The notes beneath the pieces were generated by a model. That model ran no database searches, was not told the origin of the DNA, and saw nothing but the letters and a program-made list of their open reading frames with translations. The translations under genes were made by a program, and so were the position numbers. DNA of 64,000 nucleotides from Candidatus Flexifilum breve (lineage in GTDB: Bacteria > Chloroflexota > Anaerolineae > Aggregatilineales > Phototrophicaceae), in assembly GCA_016717205.1 (NCBI GenBank), contig JADKGC010000010.1:124001-188000 (forward strand), given 5' to 3'. Positions 22,554 to 29,921 of this stretch are shown piece after piece. The first letter of the stretch is position 1. Every line of letters starts with the position of its first letter.

Positions 22554-23636
22554 CGTCGGTAACTCAGTACTACATATACAACAATCAGGATAACCAGCAG
22601 AACAATCAAGAGTGTGACCACATTCGGCTGCGGCAGTCCGGTCGACTGCGGCGCGCTCGGCGTTTCCGTCGGCGCGATGAGGGGGCTGCCCGGCGGACGC
22701 GGCGTCACGGTGGCGGGATATGGAGTCCAGGTGCGCGACGGCGTGACAGTCGGCGCGCGCGATTGTGTCGACGTGGCGGCAAGGGTGGCAGTCGCGGTCG
22801 GTGCGGTGGTGGCGGTCAGCGTCGCCGTGGGCGGAAGGGTCGCGGTCGGCGCCGGGGTCGGCAACTGGTACGGCGTGATGCCGTGCGCGATCTCAGCGGC
22901 GCGCGTGAAAATCCAGTTCTGCCAGTTCGGGAGCAGCGCTGCGTAGGCTTCGCCGACATGCCGCTGATAGGCGGTCGCGAAGTCGTCAGGATCTGCGGCC
23001 AGCGCGAACAACGCCCCGACCCCGGCCCGGTCAAGGATGTAGAGCATCATACCATAACTCTGCGCCTCCCAAAGGGGATCGGCGTTCGTCTGTTCCAGCG
23101 CCGGCAGCGAAAACAAGCGGTTCGCCCGAGCTGCATTCCGCACTTGCAGCAACCGTTCGGCCTTAGGAGATGGCGCATAGAAATCGGCGAGACCGGAAGC
23201 GAACCACGCCGGAAATCGCGCCGTCGGGTAGAAGCGCTCCAGCAGAGTCCGCGCAAGGGCTCGCTCCAGCGTTTCCCCCGGTGCCGGCTCCAGTAAATCA
23301 TACCCGCCCAGATCAACTAACCTCACAGCGCATGGCTCAGGCGTCTCCTCTACCAGAATGACCGCTTCGCCCGTTTCCGTACGAGTGCAGCCCGGCAGTA
23401 GGCCATCTTCCACCACCAGCAGTTGAAAGCGCGGCTGCCGCCCAGTATTAGCCGCCATCAAGTCGTAGACTGGGGCGAATAGGTCGCGGAGCAATCCGGC
23501 GAGCCCAACCCGCGATCAGGCGCAACTGACCGTGCTCGGCAGTCACCCACCCCTCCGGCGGAAAGGGTTCATCTGTCGCTTCCTGAGCGTGAAGCGGTAA
23601 GGCAATGAGGAAGAGCAGCAGAATGAGTTTCTTCAT
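22550..23636 (-). pseudogene. Exported, membrane-anchored peptidase-MA-like protein, broken by a frameshift
   Basis: Two reading frames together make one protein. The first part starts at an ATG at 23636 (ATGA overlap with the CPBP gene) with the signal peptide MKKLILLLFLIALPLHAQ and runs to about GQLRLIA. The second, in the next frame from about 23510, continues LLRDLFAPVYDLM through an ARFPAWFASGLADFY region, a Thr/Pro-rich stalk and a C-terminal membrane helix (about 22 residues). One surplus base in the CCC run at 23509-23511 would explain the shift. The middle resembles peptidase-MA-like (gluzincin-fold) domains, but HExxH is not seen. It could be a true pseudogene or a sequence error. 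Confidence 0.7.
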
Positions 23637-24637
23637 GTTGACGTGACGAGAATTCCTAGAAACAGCTGGACAAAGTTGTAGATGAAGTGGGCGATGATCG
23701 CCGCGCTGGTGCTGTGCCTCTGGCGCAGCCAACCGAGCACCAATGACACTCCAAACAACGCGAGCGTCGCCGGCGTTAGGGTGTACTGTGTATGCAGTAC
23801 AGCGAAAAACACGCTTGTAAAGCCGATGCCAAACACGGGTTGGATTGCGCCGCGAAAGAAAACCTCTTCGCCAATACCGATCAGAATGCTGAGGACAAAT
23901 ACCTGCGGGATCGAACTAAACACACCGACTAACTGTTGTGATGCGGCCGTTTGTTCCGCAAACAATTCTGGCGAGGTGAGCAGTGCCCAGATCGCCACGA
24001 AGCCGATCACGCCGACATAGCACAGCAGCCCGTAACCTAGTCCCCAGTTGAAGTCTTCTGGTCGCGGGAAGCGCAGCCCCAACCGTGCAGCAGCTTGCTG
24101 CGGGGTCCGTCGCACCAACAGGCCAACGCCCAGCAACGCTGAAAGAATCCAAATCGTCTGTGTAAGGATCAGGCTGGGAATGGCGCTCGTATCCGCTTGG
24201 ATTTCCTCGGCCAATCCACCTAGCCCTCCACTCAAGGCAAAGTTGCTGAGGGTCACCGACGTCAGCGCGAGGACCAGCACGAACGCGGTCAGGTGAACCA
24301 GCGAATTCGGATCATACCCTGCCCCAAACACACGACGCAGCGCAACGCGGAAGGGAAGCACTCGAACGGCTGCCAGTGAAACCAACGCAAGGGCTACAGC
24401 GATCACAAGCGAAATCAATGCCGCCGTGAGCGAGATTTCGGGCAATGCTGAGTCCATGGCTGGATTAAGAGCACCGAGCACCGCGGTCGCCGCATAGATA
24501 ACGGGCAGAATCGCCATGCTCGTAACCAACATGCGAACGAGCGTTTCCCCTCGTCCAGTCGCCGCCTGTTGATTCGCAAGATAGATAATAATACCAATGT
24601 AGAAAAACGGGATTAGCTGTGCCAGTAGGTCTTGCAT
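23633..24637 (-). CDS. CPBP family intramembrane metalloprotease
   Basis: 334 residues, about eight or more membrane helices. The C-terminal Abi/CPBP domain carries all three motifs: GEEVFFRG (about 256-263), the LHTQY His and HFIYNF. Eukaryotic relatives (Rce1) process prenylated proteins; bacterial ones include bacteriocin immunity proteins. It starts at an ATG 119 bases left of the tRNA-Ser gene and is transcribed away from it. First gene of a probable operon CPBP - exported protein - rlmN. Confidence 0.9.
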   Translation of the reverse strand: MQDLLAQLIPFFYIGIIIYLANQQAATGRGETLVRMLVTSMAILPVIYAATAVLGALNPAMDSALPEISLTAALISLVIAVALALVSLAAVRVLPFRVALRRVFGAGYDPNSLVHLTAFVLVLALTSVTLSNFALSGGLGGLAEEIQADTSAIPSLILTQTIWILSALLGVGLLVRRTPQQAAARLGLRFPRPEDFNWGLGYGLLCYVGVIGFVAIWALLTSPELFAEQTAASQQLVGVFSSIPQVFVLSILIGIGEEVFFRGAIQPVFGIGFTSVFFAVLHTQYTLTPATLALFGVSLVLGWLRQRHSTSAAIIAHFIYNFVQLFLGILVTST

Positions 24638-24703
24638 AACTCCACGCGGCGGCTCTCGCTGACAATGGATCTATTATAGCGCCTCTCCGCTCGATTTCCG
24701 GCA

Positions 24704-24732
24704 TTGACCGTGTTTTCGCGTTATGCTATCAT
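24704..24732 (+). promoter_or_regulatory. Promoter of the tandem tRNA-Ser genes
   Basis: TTGACC (24704-24709), a 17-base spacer, then TATCAT (24727-24732). Both hexamers match five of six positions, and the first tRNA begins 21 bases downstream. Confidence 0.75.
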
Positions 24733-24753
24733 CGCTTTATATGCGACCTCCAA

Positions 24754-24842
24754 GGAGGGGTGGCCGAGTGGTTTATGGCAGTGGTCTTGAAAACCACCGT
24801 GTCGCTCGCGCGGCACCGTGGGTTCGAATCCCACTCCCTCCG
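24754..24842 (+). tRNA. tRNA-Ser (anticodon TGA)
   Basis: Class II cloverleaf: acceptor GGAGGGG pairs with TCCCTCC, the anticodon loop is CTTGAAA between GTGGT and ACCAC, a long variable arm follows, and GTGGGTTCGAATCCCAC forms the T arm. The discriminator is G at 24842, as for serine tRNAs. CCA is not encoded. Confidence 0.95.
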
Positions 24843-24856
24843 CTCGACGCGCATAT

Positions 24857-24947
24857 GGGGAGGTGCCAGAGTGGACGAATGGGGCCGCCTGCTAAGCGGT
24901 TATCGGGTGGTAACGCCCGATCGCAGGTTCGAATCCTGTCTTCCCCG
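24857..24947 (+). tRNA. tRNA-Ser (anticodon GCT)
   Basis: Acceptor GGGGAGG pairs with CTTCCCC (one G-T pair). The anticodon loop TGCTAAG lies between CCGCC and CGG(T), followed by a long variable arm (ATCGGGTGG with CGCCCGAT) and the T arm GCAGGTTCGAATCCTGT. Discriminator G at 24947; CCA not encoded. It follows the first tRNA-Ser by 14 bases. Confidence 0.95.
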
Positions 24948-24981
24948 CACGATTGGAGCTGATTCGAACATGCTCCAGAAG

Positions 24982-25014
24982 AACCGACGGTAGTGATACC
25001 GTCGGTTTTCTTTT
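24982..25014 (+). terminator. Rho-independent terminator of the tRNA-Ser operon
   Basis: AACCGACGGTA (24982-24992), loop GTGA, TACCGTCGGTT and then TTCTTTT: a perfect stem with a T-rich tail. Confidence 0.9.
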
Positions 25015-25024
25015 CCGCTTTTCC

Positions 25025-25245
25025 CCGCTTGCTTTGCTTCTTGACCGTCCGTATTTCTTGGGTCAGATCGCGCAGATAAGCAAACGGTGTTCTCAATACC
25101 AGTGATACATTTCCTGCATCATTCACAACGACCCGACTTACGACTTGGCGCAAGAGTTCTTTCTGATCCTTACGCTCCAAGCCATTATACAGCGTTCCAA
25201 TCCGAGCGATAATTTGCAGCGCCATTTCCAAGTTATCAATGTGCA
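25025..25245 (-). pseudogene. C-terminal remnant of a serine recombinase at the tRNA-Ser genes
   Basis: On the minus strand the frame encodes ALQIIARIGTLYNGLERKDQ, then ELLRQVVSRVVV and LRTPFAYLRDL. This matches the end of the coiled-coil/C-terminal region of serine site-specific recombinases. No catalytic or DNA-binding domain remains, and upstream the sequence changes to plus-strand coding near 25240. The frame stays open through the terminator and across the tRNA genes, but that part is not protein: the antisense of the tRNAs only looks open. I read this as the scar of an integration event beside tRNA-Ser. The exact break is uncertain by tens of bases. Confidence 0.6.
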
Positions 25246-25432
25246 CCTGCTGCCTACCGAACTCACCGTACAGGGCGAACTCTCGCTCGCTACACCCACC
25301 GCGGCTCCCGAAGTATCCGGCGAATCGCTGCACCCCGTTTACCTGGCCGCCAACCCTGATTTTGAAGCGGCGCTGCGCGCCAGTCAGCTGCTCGCCGGCG
25401 GCGGTCAGACCGAAAGGACACTCGATGAATGA
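25240..25432 (+). pseudogene. 3' fragment of a plus-strand gene at the element's left junction
   Basis: The frame ending with the TGA at 25430-25432 gives ordinary protein composition only from about 25240 (LLPTELTVQGELSLATPTAA onwards, about 62 residues). Upstream, the same frame overlaps the recombinase remnant and looks like antisense. It therefore seems to be the tail of a gene cut by the rearrangement. The end overlaps the ATG of the next gene, so they were once an operon. Family unknown. Confidence 0.45.
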
Positions 25433-26765
25433 AGCCTTGAAGCATCACTCCGTGGCAGAACTGCGCGCCCTCTCGCTGGAGGAGCTGCGCGCTCTGTGGG
25501 AACTCGTGCCGACCGAGCGTCAACGTGCCTACCGCGCCGCCTACGACCGCGAAGTCCGGGCGGCGGGCGGTGAAGGGTCGGACGCCAAAGAACGCCAGAT
25601 CGCGCTGGCACTGCTCAAGCGCTATCACTCGGCGGCGCTCGTCCCGATTGGGTCGCGCTGGGCGCGCGCACCGCGCCGGGTCCAGTCCGCCGCGCAGCAA
25701 GGGGGTGGGTTCGCGGCCCCGGAAGCCGAAGCCAACGCCAAACCGGGCCGCCCCTCCGGCAAAGTGATCGCCGTGCTGGGAACGTTAATGCTCCTCATGC
25801 TGGTGCTGGTGGTGTTGCGCGGCGGTGGGACGAGCGGTACAGCCGAAGCGACCGAGGAAGCTGCGGCCACGGCGACGCTCTCAGCAGATGTCACGCCCAC
25901 CGCGTTGGCGCTCGAAGCGCAGGATGAGGTGATTGAGGGCGGCGATACGAGCCGGTCTCCGTTCTACCCGATCAACTTGCAGATCAGTTTGCCGGATCAG
26001 ACCGCGCCGCGCGTGTGGGTGGTGCAGCGCCGCGCGGTGCGCGCCTCGGAATGGAACTTCGATCCGAACCCGGATACCGCTTCCTTCCTGAACGGCATGA
26101 GCGTGCGCCCCGTGATCGGTATTCCGTGGTCGGAGGACAACGCCGCCTGGTTCGATGCGTTGGGGACGGGGTCGGAATTCCGTGTGCAGATGAATACGGG
26201 AGCGATCCTGACCTTCGCCTTCGAGGCCAAGCGCGAGGTGCTGCGCAGCGAGACGGGCATTTTTCGGCAGGTGAGTCCGGGCTTGGTCTTGCTGCTGCTC
26301 GGCGAGACCGATACTGATGGGCTGCCGACCGCTACCCGCACACTCGTCACCGCTGCTTATCCGGTCGAACAGGAACTGGGGCGCGCCGGTGAACTCATCG
26401 GGGCGCTGGCGCAGCCTGTGAGCGTCATCACCCCTCCACCGCTGCCGACTGCCACCGCCACGCCCATTCCATCCAGCGGTCTAGAGGTGCAAATCATCAG
26501 TGTGACAACGAGCGCAGGGCAGATCACGACTCGATTGCGGTTGTACAACAATGGAAGTGCACCAATTCCGATTGCGCCGGATGCCCTATGGCTGGCTCTC
26601 GGCTACGCTGAGACTCCATCCGGACCGCGCACACCAGCTGACGGCCTCACGCCCTTCAATCTGCTGCCCGGTCAAGCAGCAAATTTGACGCTCGTGTGGC
26701 TGTGGTCAGGCGAGCCTTTTGGAAGTTTGGGAATAGGGGAGTTTCGCTTCGCCCTACAATTTTGA
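25425..26765 (+). CDS. Single-pass membrane protein of the conjugative element, sortase-like or VirB8/10-like exposed region, function unknown
   Basis: 446 residues. The ATG at 25425 overlaps the preceding stop. A charged helical cytoplasmic front (1-105), one membrane helix (about 111-131, AVLGTLMLLMLVLVVL), a Thr/Ala-rich linker, and an exposed beta-rich domain (about 180-330) follow. Then come a PPPLPTATATPIP stalk and a final beta-sandwich-like domain (about 350-446). The exposed domain has a barrel-like strand pattern that recalls sortases, but the catalytic Cys is absent. Its place ahead of small T4SS-type genes suggests a secretion-channel component. This is inference. Confidence 0.6.
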   Translation: MNEALKHHSVAELRALSLEELRALWELVPTERQRAYRAAYDREVRAAGGEGSDAKERQIALALLKRYHSAALVPIGSRWARAPRRVQSAAQQGGGFAAPEAEANAKPGRPSGKVIAVLGTLMLLMLVLVVLRGGGTSGTAEATEEAAATATLSADVTPTALALEAQDEVIEGGDTSRSPFYPINLQISLPDQTAPRVWVVQRRAVRASEWNFDPNPDTASFLNGMSVRPVIGIPWSEDNAAWFDALGTGSEFRVQMNTGAILTFAFEAKREVLRSETGIFRQVSPGLVLLLLGETDTDGLPTATRTLVTAAYPVEQELGRAGELIGALAQPVSVITPPPLPTATATPIPSSGLEVQIISVTTSAGQITTRLRLYNNGSAPIPIAPDALWLALGYAETPSGPRTPADGLTPFNLLPGQAANLTLVWLWSGEPFGSLGIGEFRFALQF

Positions 26766-26779
26766 GTTTCGATGCGCCT

Positions 26780-26840
26780 GAAAAACCGTTCATAACCCTA
26801 CATACCGTTTATGTTTCCATGTGGCGGCATGTAGGGTTTT
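26780..26840 (+). repeat. 62-bp stem-loop repeat, copy 1
   Basis: Begins GAAAAACCGTTCATAACCCT and contains the perfect inverted repeat AACCCTACA (26794-26802) / TGTAGGGTT (26830-26838) followed by TT. It lies 15 bases after a stop codon and is shaped like a terminator. A diverged second copy lies at 28859-28920. Confidence 0.75.
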
Positions 26841-27135
26841 CTCACGAACTCGCTTCCTAGGCGCTGTGATTGCTACGCACTCCCAGAAAACACTAGACCC
26901 GGAGCCGCACATCACCTGATTTGTGCTCGAACAGTTCATCGAGCCAGTCGATCAGATGCACAAGCCGCAGGTTATTCACCTAGCAGTGCCTACCCGCGCC
27001 CTCAAGAGCCGTCGTACAACGAACCATGACTGGGATTCCGCACGTTTTCAAATCATCCGCCACGACCTGCGCTTGTCACTGGAGTTCAGCCCCTCCGCCC
27101 TTCAGTAGTCGACAGCGTGTTCATGTTTCCTGACT
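26841..27135. other. Gap between repeat copy 1 and the reductase gene, no gene seen
   Basis: 295 bases. A plus-strand frame of 61 codons (26923-27108) has no ribosome-binding site and no recognisable content. It may be the worn flank of the inserted reductase/AraC segment. Nothing else is supported. Confidence 0.4.
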
Positions 27136-27744
27136 TCAAGGATTGTTGTTCGCACCCGGCGGCGCAGTCAGCAATCTGGGGACGCCCTCCAGCAGTTGGA
27201 TTCTGCCGTCGAACGTTCGGGTGCTAACCATGTCGAGCGCGACATCGGGATAACCATCGTAGATGCGTTCCGCGCCGGTGGCACCGGTGATCACGGGAAA
27301 GACGACCACTCGGAAACGGTCGACAAGTCCCGCCTTGAGCAGCGACCGGCACAGGCTGACGCTGCCGAGCGTGCTGAGGATGCCGGAGCCCTCCTCCTTC
27401 ATCGCCCGGACCGCCTGCACGGCGTCGCCACGCACGAGGGTCGTGTTGGCCCACGCGAGAGGCTCCTCGAGCGAGGCTGAGAACACCACCTTCGGCGCTC
27501 GCGTGAGCTCGTCGACGCTAGCCTCCTCCTCGGCCTCCATCTCGGCGGTTCCCGGCGGTGTCTCTCCGCTGAAGAAGCTGGACATCAGCCGGTACGTGTT
27601 CGCGCCCATCAGGTACGTCACCGGTGGTTGCTCGCCGAGCCAAGCGAGGTACTCCGGCCCTTCCAGACCCCACCAACCGGGCCAGCCATCCCCCGACGCG
27701 TAGCCGTCCAGGGTGGTGATGAAGTCGATCAAGAGCTCTCTCAT
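27136..27744 (-). CDS. Dihydrofolate reductase family protein (RibD C-terminal domain type)
   Basis: 202 residues, single RibD-C/DHFR-like fold. It opens LLIDFITTLDGYASGDG, then has TYLMGANTYRLM, a KVVFSASLEEPLAWANTTLV strand pair and the late IYDGYPDVALD segment. Members of this stand-alone group reduce pteridine- or pyrimidine-like substrates with NADPH, but most are uncharacterised. GAGGAGCACG precedes the ATG. It is GC-richer than its neighbour and lies, with the AraC gene, between two copies of a 62-bp repeat, suggesting cargo acquired as a unit. A role in antifolate resistance is possible but not shown. Confidence 0.82.
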   Translation of the reverse strand: MRELLIDFITTLDGYASGDGWPGWWGLEGPEYLAWLGEQPPVTYLMGANTYRLMSSFFSGETPPGTAEMEAEEEASVDELTRAPKVVFSASLEEPLAWANTTLVRGDAVQAVRAMKEEGSGILSTLGSVSLCRSLLKAGLVDRFRVVVFPVITGATGAERIYDGYPDVALDMVSTRTFDGRIQLLEGVPRLLTAPPGANNNP

Positions 27745-27882
27745 CGTGCTCCTCCTCGAGCGCTAGATTGGTCATCGGACAACGTTGGCGTCAGAACGTG
27801 ATTGATTACCCGTTTCATTGTTCTTCCTTTTCTCATATCTCGGTTTCAGGGATCACCACATAAGTGAGGCTGCTTCATTCCC

Positions 27883-28737
27883 TCACCCCCCATAAGGTAA
27901 GCCAAAATACTGCTTCATGAAATCGCACCACTCTTCATGTTGCCGAAGTTCAAAATAGGCGGGTGCAGCAGCAGCGAAATCGCCTGGTGTACAGTCTGCA
28001 AAAGCCTTAAATTCGCGGATCAGGTGCGACTGGTCACTGTAGCCATAGACATCCGCCAGATCCGCTAATGGGATGGATGGATTCACGAGTAATGCGGCTT
28101 GGAGGCTACCAAAGCGAACAATCCGGGCATAGGCTTTAGGCGAAATAGCCGTGTAATGTTTGAACTGTCGCTCGAATTGGCTGGACGACAGGTAGCTCTG
28201 TGCGGCAAGGTCTGCCATGCGGATTTGACCATGAGAGCGATGCAGTAAATATCCGGCAGTGCGGATGAGCGTTAGATCGTGCTTATGCCGATAAGCAGTT
28301 TTGCAGACAAATTCCTGATAGCAGTCGATGGCTTCTCCATAGCCTCGATGCGCGACAATCTGCGTCAGATCATCCGCAAAACGCTGCCAATCTGCATCAA
28401 GGCCGATCACATGCACCGTTGATGGATCAGCATCAATATTCAAGATCGGTTTGACTGCCCACGGATACAACTGCATCGAAATCATCTGGCAGAAGCCAGC
28501 AGCGCGAATCCGAAGCGGCTTGTTTTGAAGCGGGTTAACAAATGCCCGTGGGAGTTCGAGCATTCCGTATTCGCTCTCCAATAGGAGTGGCGCACCCACA
28601 TTGATCACCACTTCGACGTAGGCATCAGGGAGGTACACCTCACGGTTATAGCTTTCCTGGTCTTGCTCAAGCGCCCAAAAGCAGTTCACATCTGCTGCCA
28701 ACATTGGCACCGGAGCATATATCGGTTGATGCAACAT
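27883..28737 (-). CDS. AraC-family transcriptional regulator
   Basis: 284 residues. The C-terminal ~100 residues hold two helix-turn-helix motifs typical of AraC/XylS: IRMADLAAQSYLSSSQFERQ and IPLADLADVYGYSDQSHLIR, with the family motif between. The N-terminal ~150 residues form a sensing domain of the DUF6597 type common in standalone AraC regulators. It lies 138 bases upstream of the reductase gene on the same strand and could regulate it or itself. Base composition is lower in GC than the reductase gene. Confidence 0.88.
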   Translation of the reverse strand: MLHQPIYAPVPMLAADVNCFWALEQDQESYNREVYLPDAYVEVVINVGAPLLLESEYGMLELPRAFVNPLQNKPLRIRAAGFCQMISMQLYPWAVKPILNIDADPSTVHVIGLDADWQRFADDLTQIVAHRGYGEAIDCYQEFVCKTAYRHKHDLTLIRTAGYLLHRSHGQIRMADLAAQSYLSSSQFERQFKHYTAISPKAYARIVRFGSLQAALLVNPSIPLADLADVYGYSDQSHLIREFKAFADCTPGDFAAAAPAYFELRQHEEWCDFMKQYFGLPYGG

Positions 28738-28858
28738 GCAACAATCTCACTCTAGCGACTCAGCAATCCACATTATAAGCGCACCCATGACGGATCGTAT
28801 TGGAAAAATTCCGCATGTTTTGTTGGAGCTTACACCATCGTTTTGCTTCGATCAACAC

Positions 28859-28920
28859 GAAAAACCGTTCATAACCCTTCAAACCGTTCACTTTCTCCCG
28901 TGACGGCGTGTAGGGTTTTT
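28859..28920 (+). repeat. 62-bp stem-loop repeat, copy 2
   Basis: Matches copy 1 (26780-26840) in GAAAAACCGTTCATAACCCT, in ACCGTT about ten bases on, and in GTGTAGGGTTTTT at the end. The stem is AACCCTTCA/TGTAGGGTT with one mismatch, followed by five T. The two copies bracket the reductase/AraC pair. Confidence 0.75.
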
Positions 28921-28934
28921 GTTTGCCCCACCAG

Positions 28935-28971
28935 CCCGGAATCTTCCAATGCGAGTCTGTACGATTCCGGG
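28935..28971 (+). other. Stem-loop CCCGGAATC...GATTCCGGG
   Basis: A perfect 9-bp inverted repeat (28935-28943 and 28963-28971) in the 220-base gap ahead of the small T4SS-type gene. The rest of the gap shows no gene. GATTCCGG also recurs at 34202 and 34223, near the second recombinase locus, which may or may not be chance. Confidence 0.45.
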
Positions 28972-29140
28972 CGTGTGTCGGCCTGAGTTTGCTACCCTGA
29001 AGCTGTACTCAGGGAGCAGCCCGGTCGTGCCGGATGACTCCACACGATCCAGCGCACTGCCGCGGAGCAGCTGCCCAACCGTTATGGTGCACGCCGGTCG
29101 CTCCCTGATACCTTCATCCATCCACTGAGGAGCTACTCGG

Positions 29141-29380
29141 TTGAATCTTTCGCAGGCTGTGCAAGATCTGTTCAACGACATTCGGGATACGGCGCAGGTC
29201 ATCGCGCCCATCGCCGCCGTCATCGGGTTTCTGGGCATCGGCATCATGTACATGGGGAGCAGCTGGCCGCTGATCTCCGACTGGAAGCGCGACAATCCCA
29301 AAGCCGCCAATCAGGTCGTTATCGGCCTCCTGTTCGTCGTCTTCGCCTCCAGCGTCACCGCGCTGATTTCCTTCGCCTGA
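29141..29380 (+). CDS. Small two-helix membrane protein, VirB2/TrbC-like
   Basis: 79 residues from a TTG start with GGAG 9 bases upstream. There are two hydrophobic helices (about 20-40 and 56-78) joined by a short basic loop WKRDNPKAANQV. Size, topology and position before a VirB4 gene match VirB2/TrbC pilin-type or related small T4SS proteins. A cleavable signal is not clear, so it may be a membrane scaffold rather than a pilin. Confidence 0.6.
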   Translation: MNLSQAVQDLFNDIRDTAQVIAPIAAVIGFLGIGIMYMGSSWPLISDWKRDNPKAANQVVIGLLFVVFASSVTALISFA

Positions 29381-29447
29381 GCCAGCACGACCGCCCGCGC
29401 GGAGGTCTTTGCCAACCTCCGCGCCTGTTCTCTCCGGAGGCTGCCTG

Positions 29448-29921
29448 ATGGCCGCAGATTTCAAATCGCACATTCTCAGCCGGGATGAAAAAGGCTTCGG
29501 CGGCGTGCCGTTCAAGCGCCTGCTGGCGGGCGGCATCGCCGGCGGCTTTGCCTATACGCTGTTTCGCTTCCTCCTGCCGGGCGGCGCGATCCTGATTGGC
29601 CTGATCGGGGCGGTGCTCGTGATCGTCTTGACCGCGCCGCGCGGCGGGCTCCCGCTGTGGCTGCGCCTGTGGTTCACGCTCCGGGGATCGCTGCTGCTCG
29701 CCGCGACCCATCAGCCGGAGGGCCTCGCCGCCGAACTCGTGACGCTCCTGTCGCTGCCGCTGGACGTGGTGCGCCTGGATGGTCAGCGGTTGTTCGCGCC
29801 GCCCGCCGCGCTCGTCGAGCTGGATCTGTCCGAGTGGGTGACGTTCGCCCGCGCCCGCGATCTGGATCGCAATGATGGCCTCGTCTTCGTCACGTCAGCC
29901 CTCACCGAGGAAGAAGCATGA
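29448..29921 (+). CDS. Small membrane protein of the T4SS-like cluster (VirB3/PrgI-like position)
   Basis: 157 residues from an ATG with GGAGG 7 bases upstream. Two closely spaced membrane helices (about 24-40 and 43-61) follow a basic front. The remaining 95 residues are soluble. VirB3/PrgI-type proteins have this layout and are usually encoded directly before virB4, as here: the stop overlaps the virB4 ATG (ATGA). No sequence motif proves the family. Confidence 0.6.
   Translation: MAADFKSHILSRDEKGFGGVPFKRLLAGGIAGGFAYTLFRFLLPGGAILIGLIGAVLVIVLTAPRGGLPLWLRLWFTLRGSLLLAATHQPEGLAAELVTLLSLPLDVVRLDGQRLFAPPAALVELDLSEWVTFARARDLDRNDGLVFVTSALTEEEA

Noticed and set aside
24773..25020. Protein ending that reads across both tRNA genes (with an EDRIRTCD-like segment)
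   Set aside because: This is the well-known false product of antisense tRNA sequence. Only the part right of 25025 is recombinase-like.
25980..26400. Sortase in the 446-aa membrane protein
   Set aside because: The strand pattern recalls a sortase barrel, but the catalytic Cys and the TLxTC-like motif are absent.
26923..27108. Small plus-strand frame of 61 codons
   Set aside because: No ribosome-binding site, no recognisable family and no coding-type composition.
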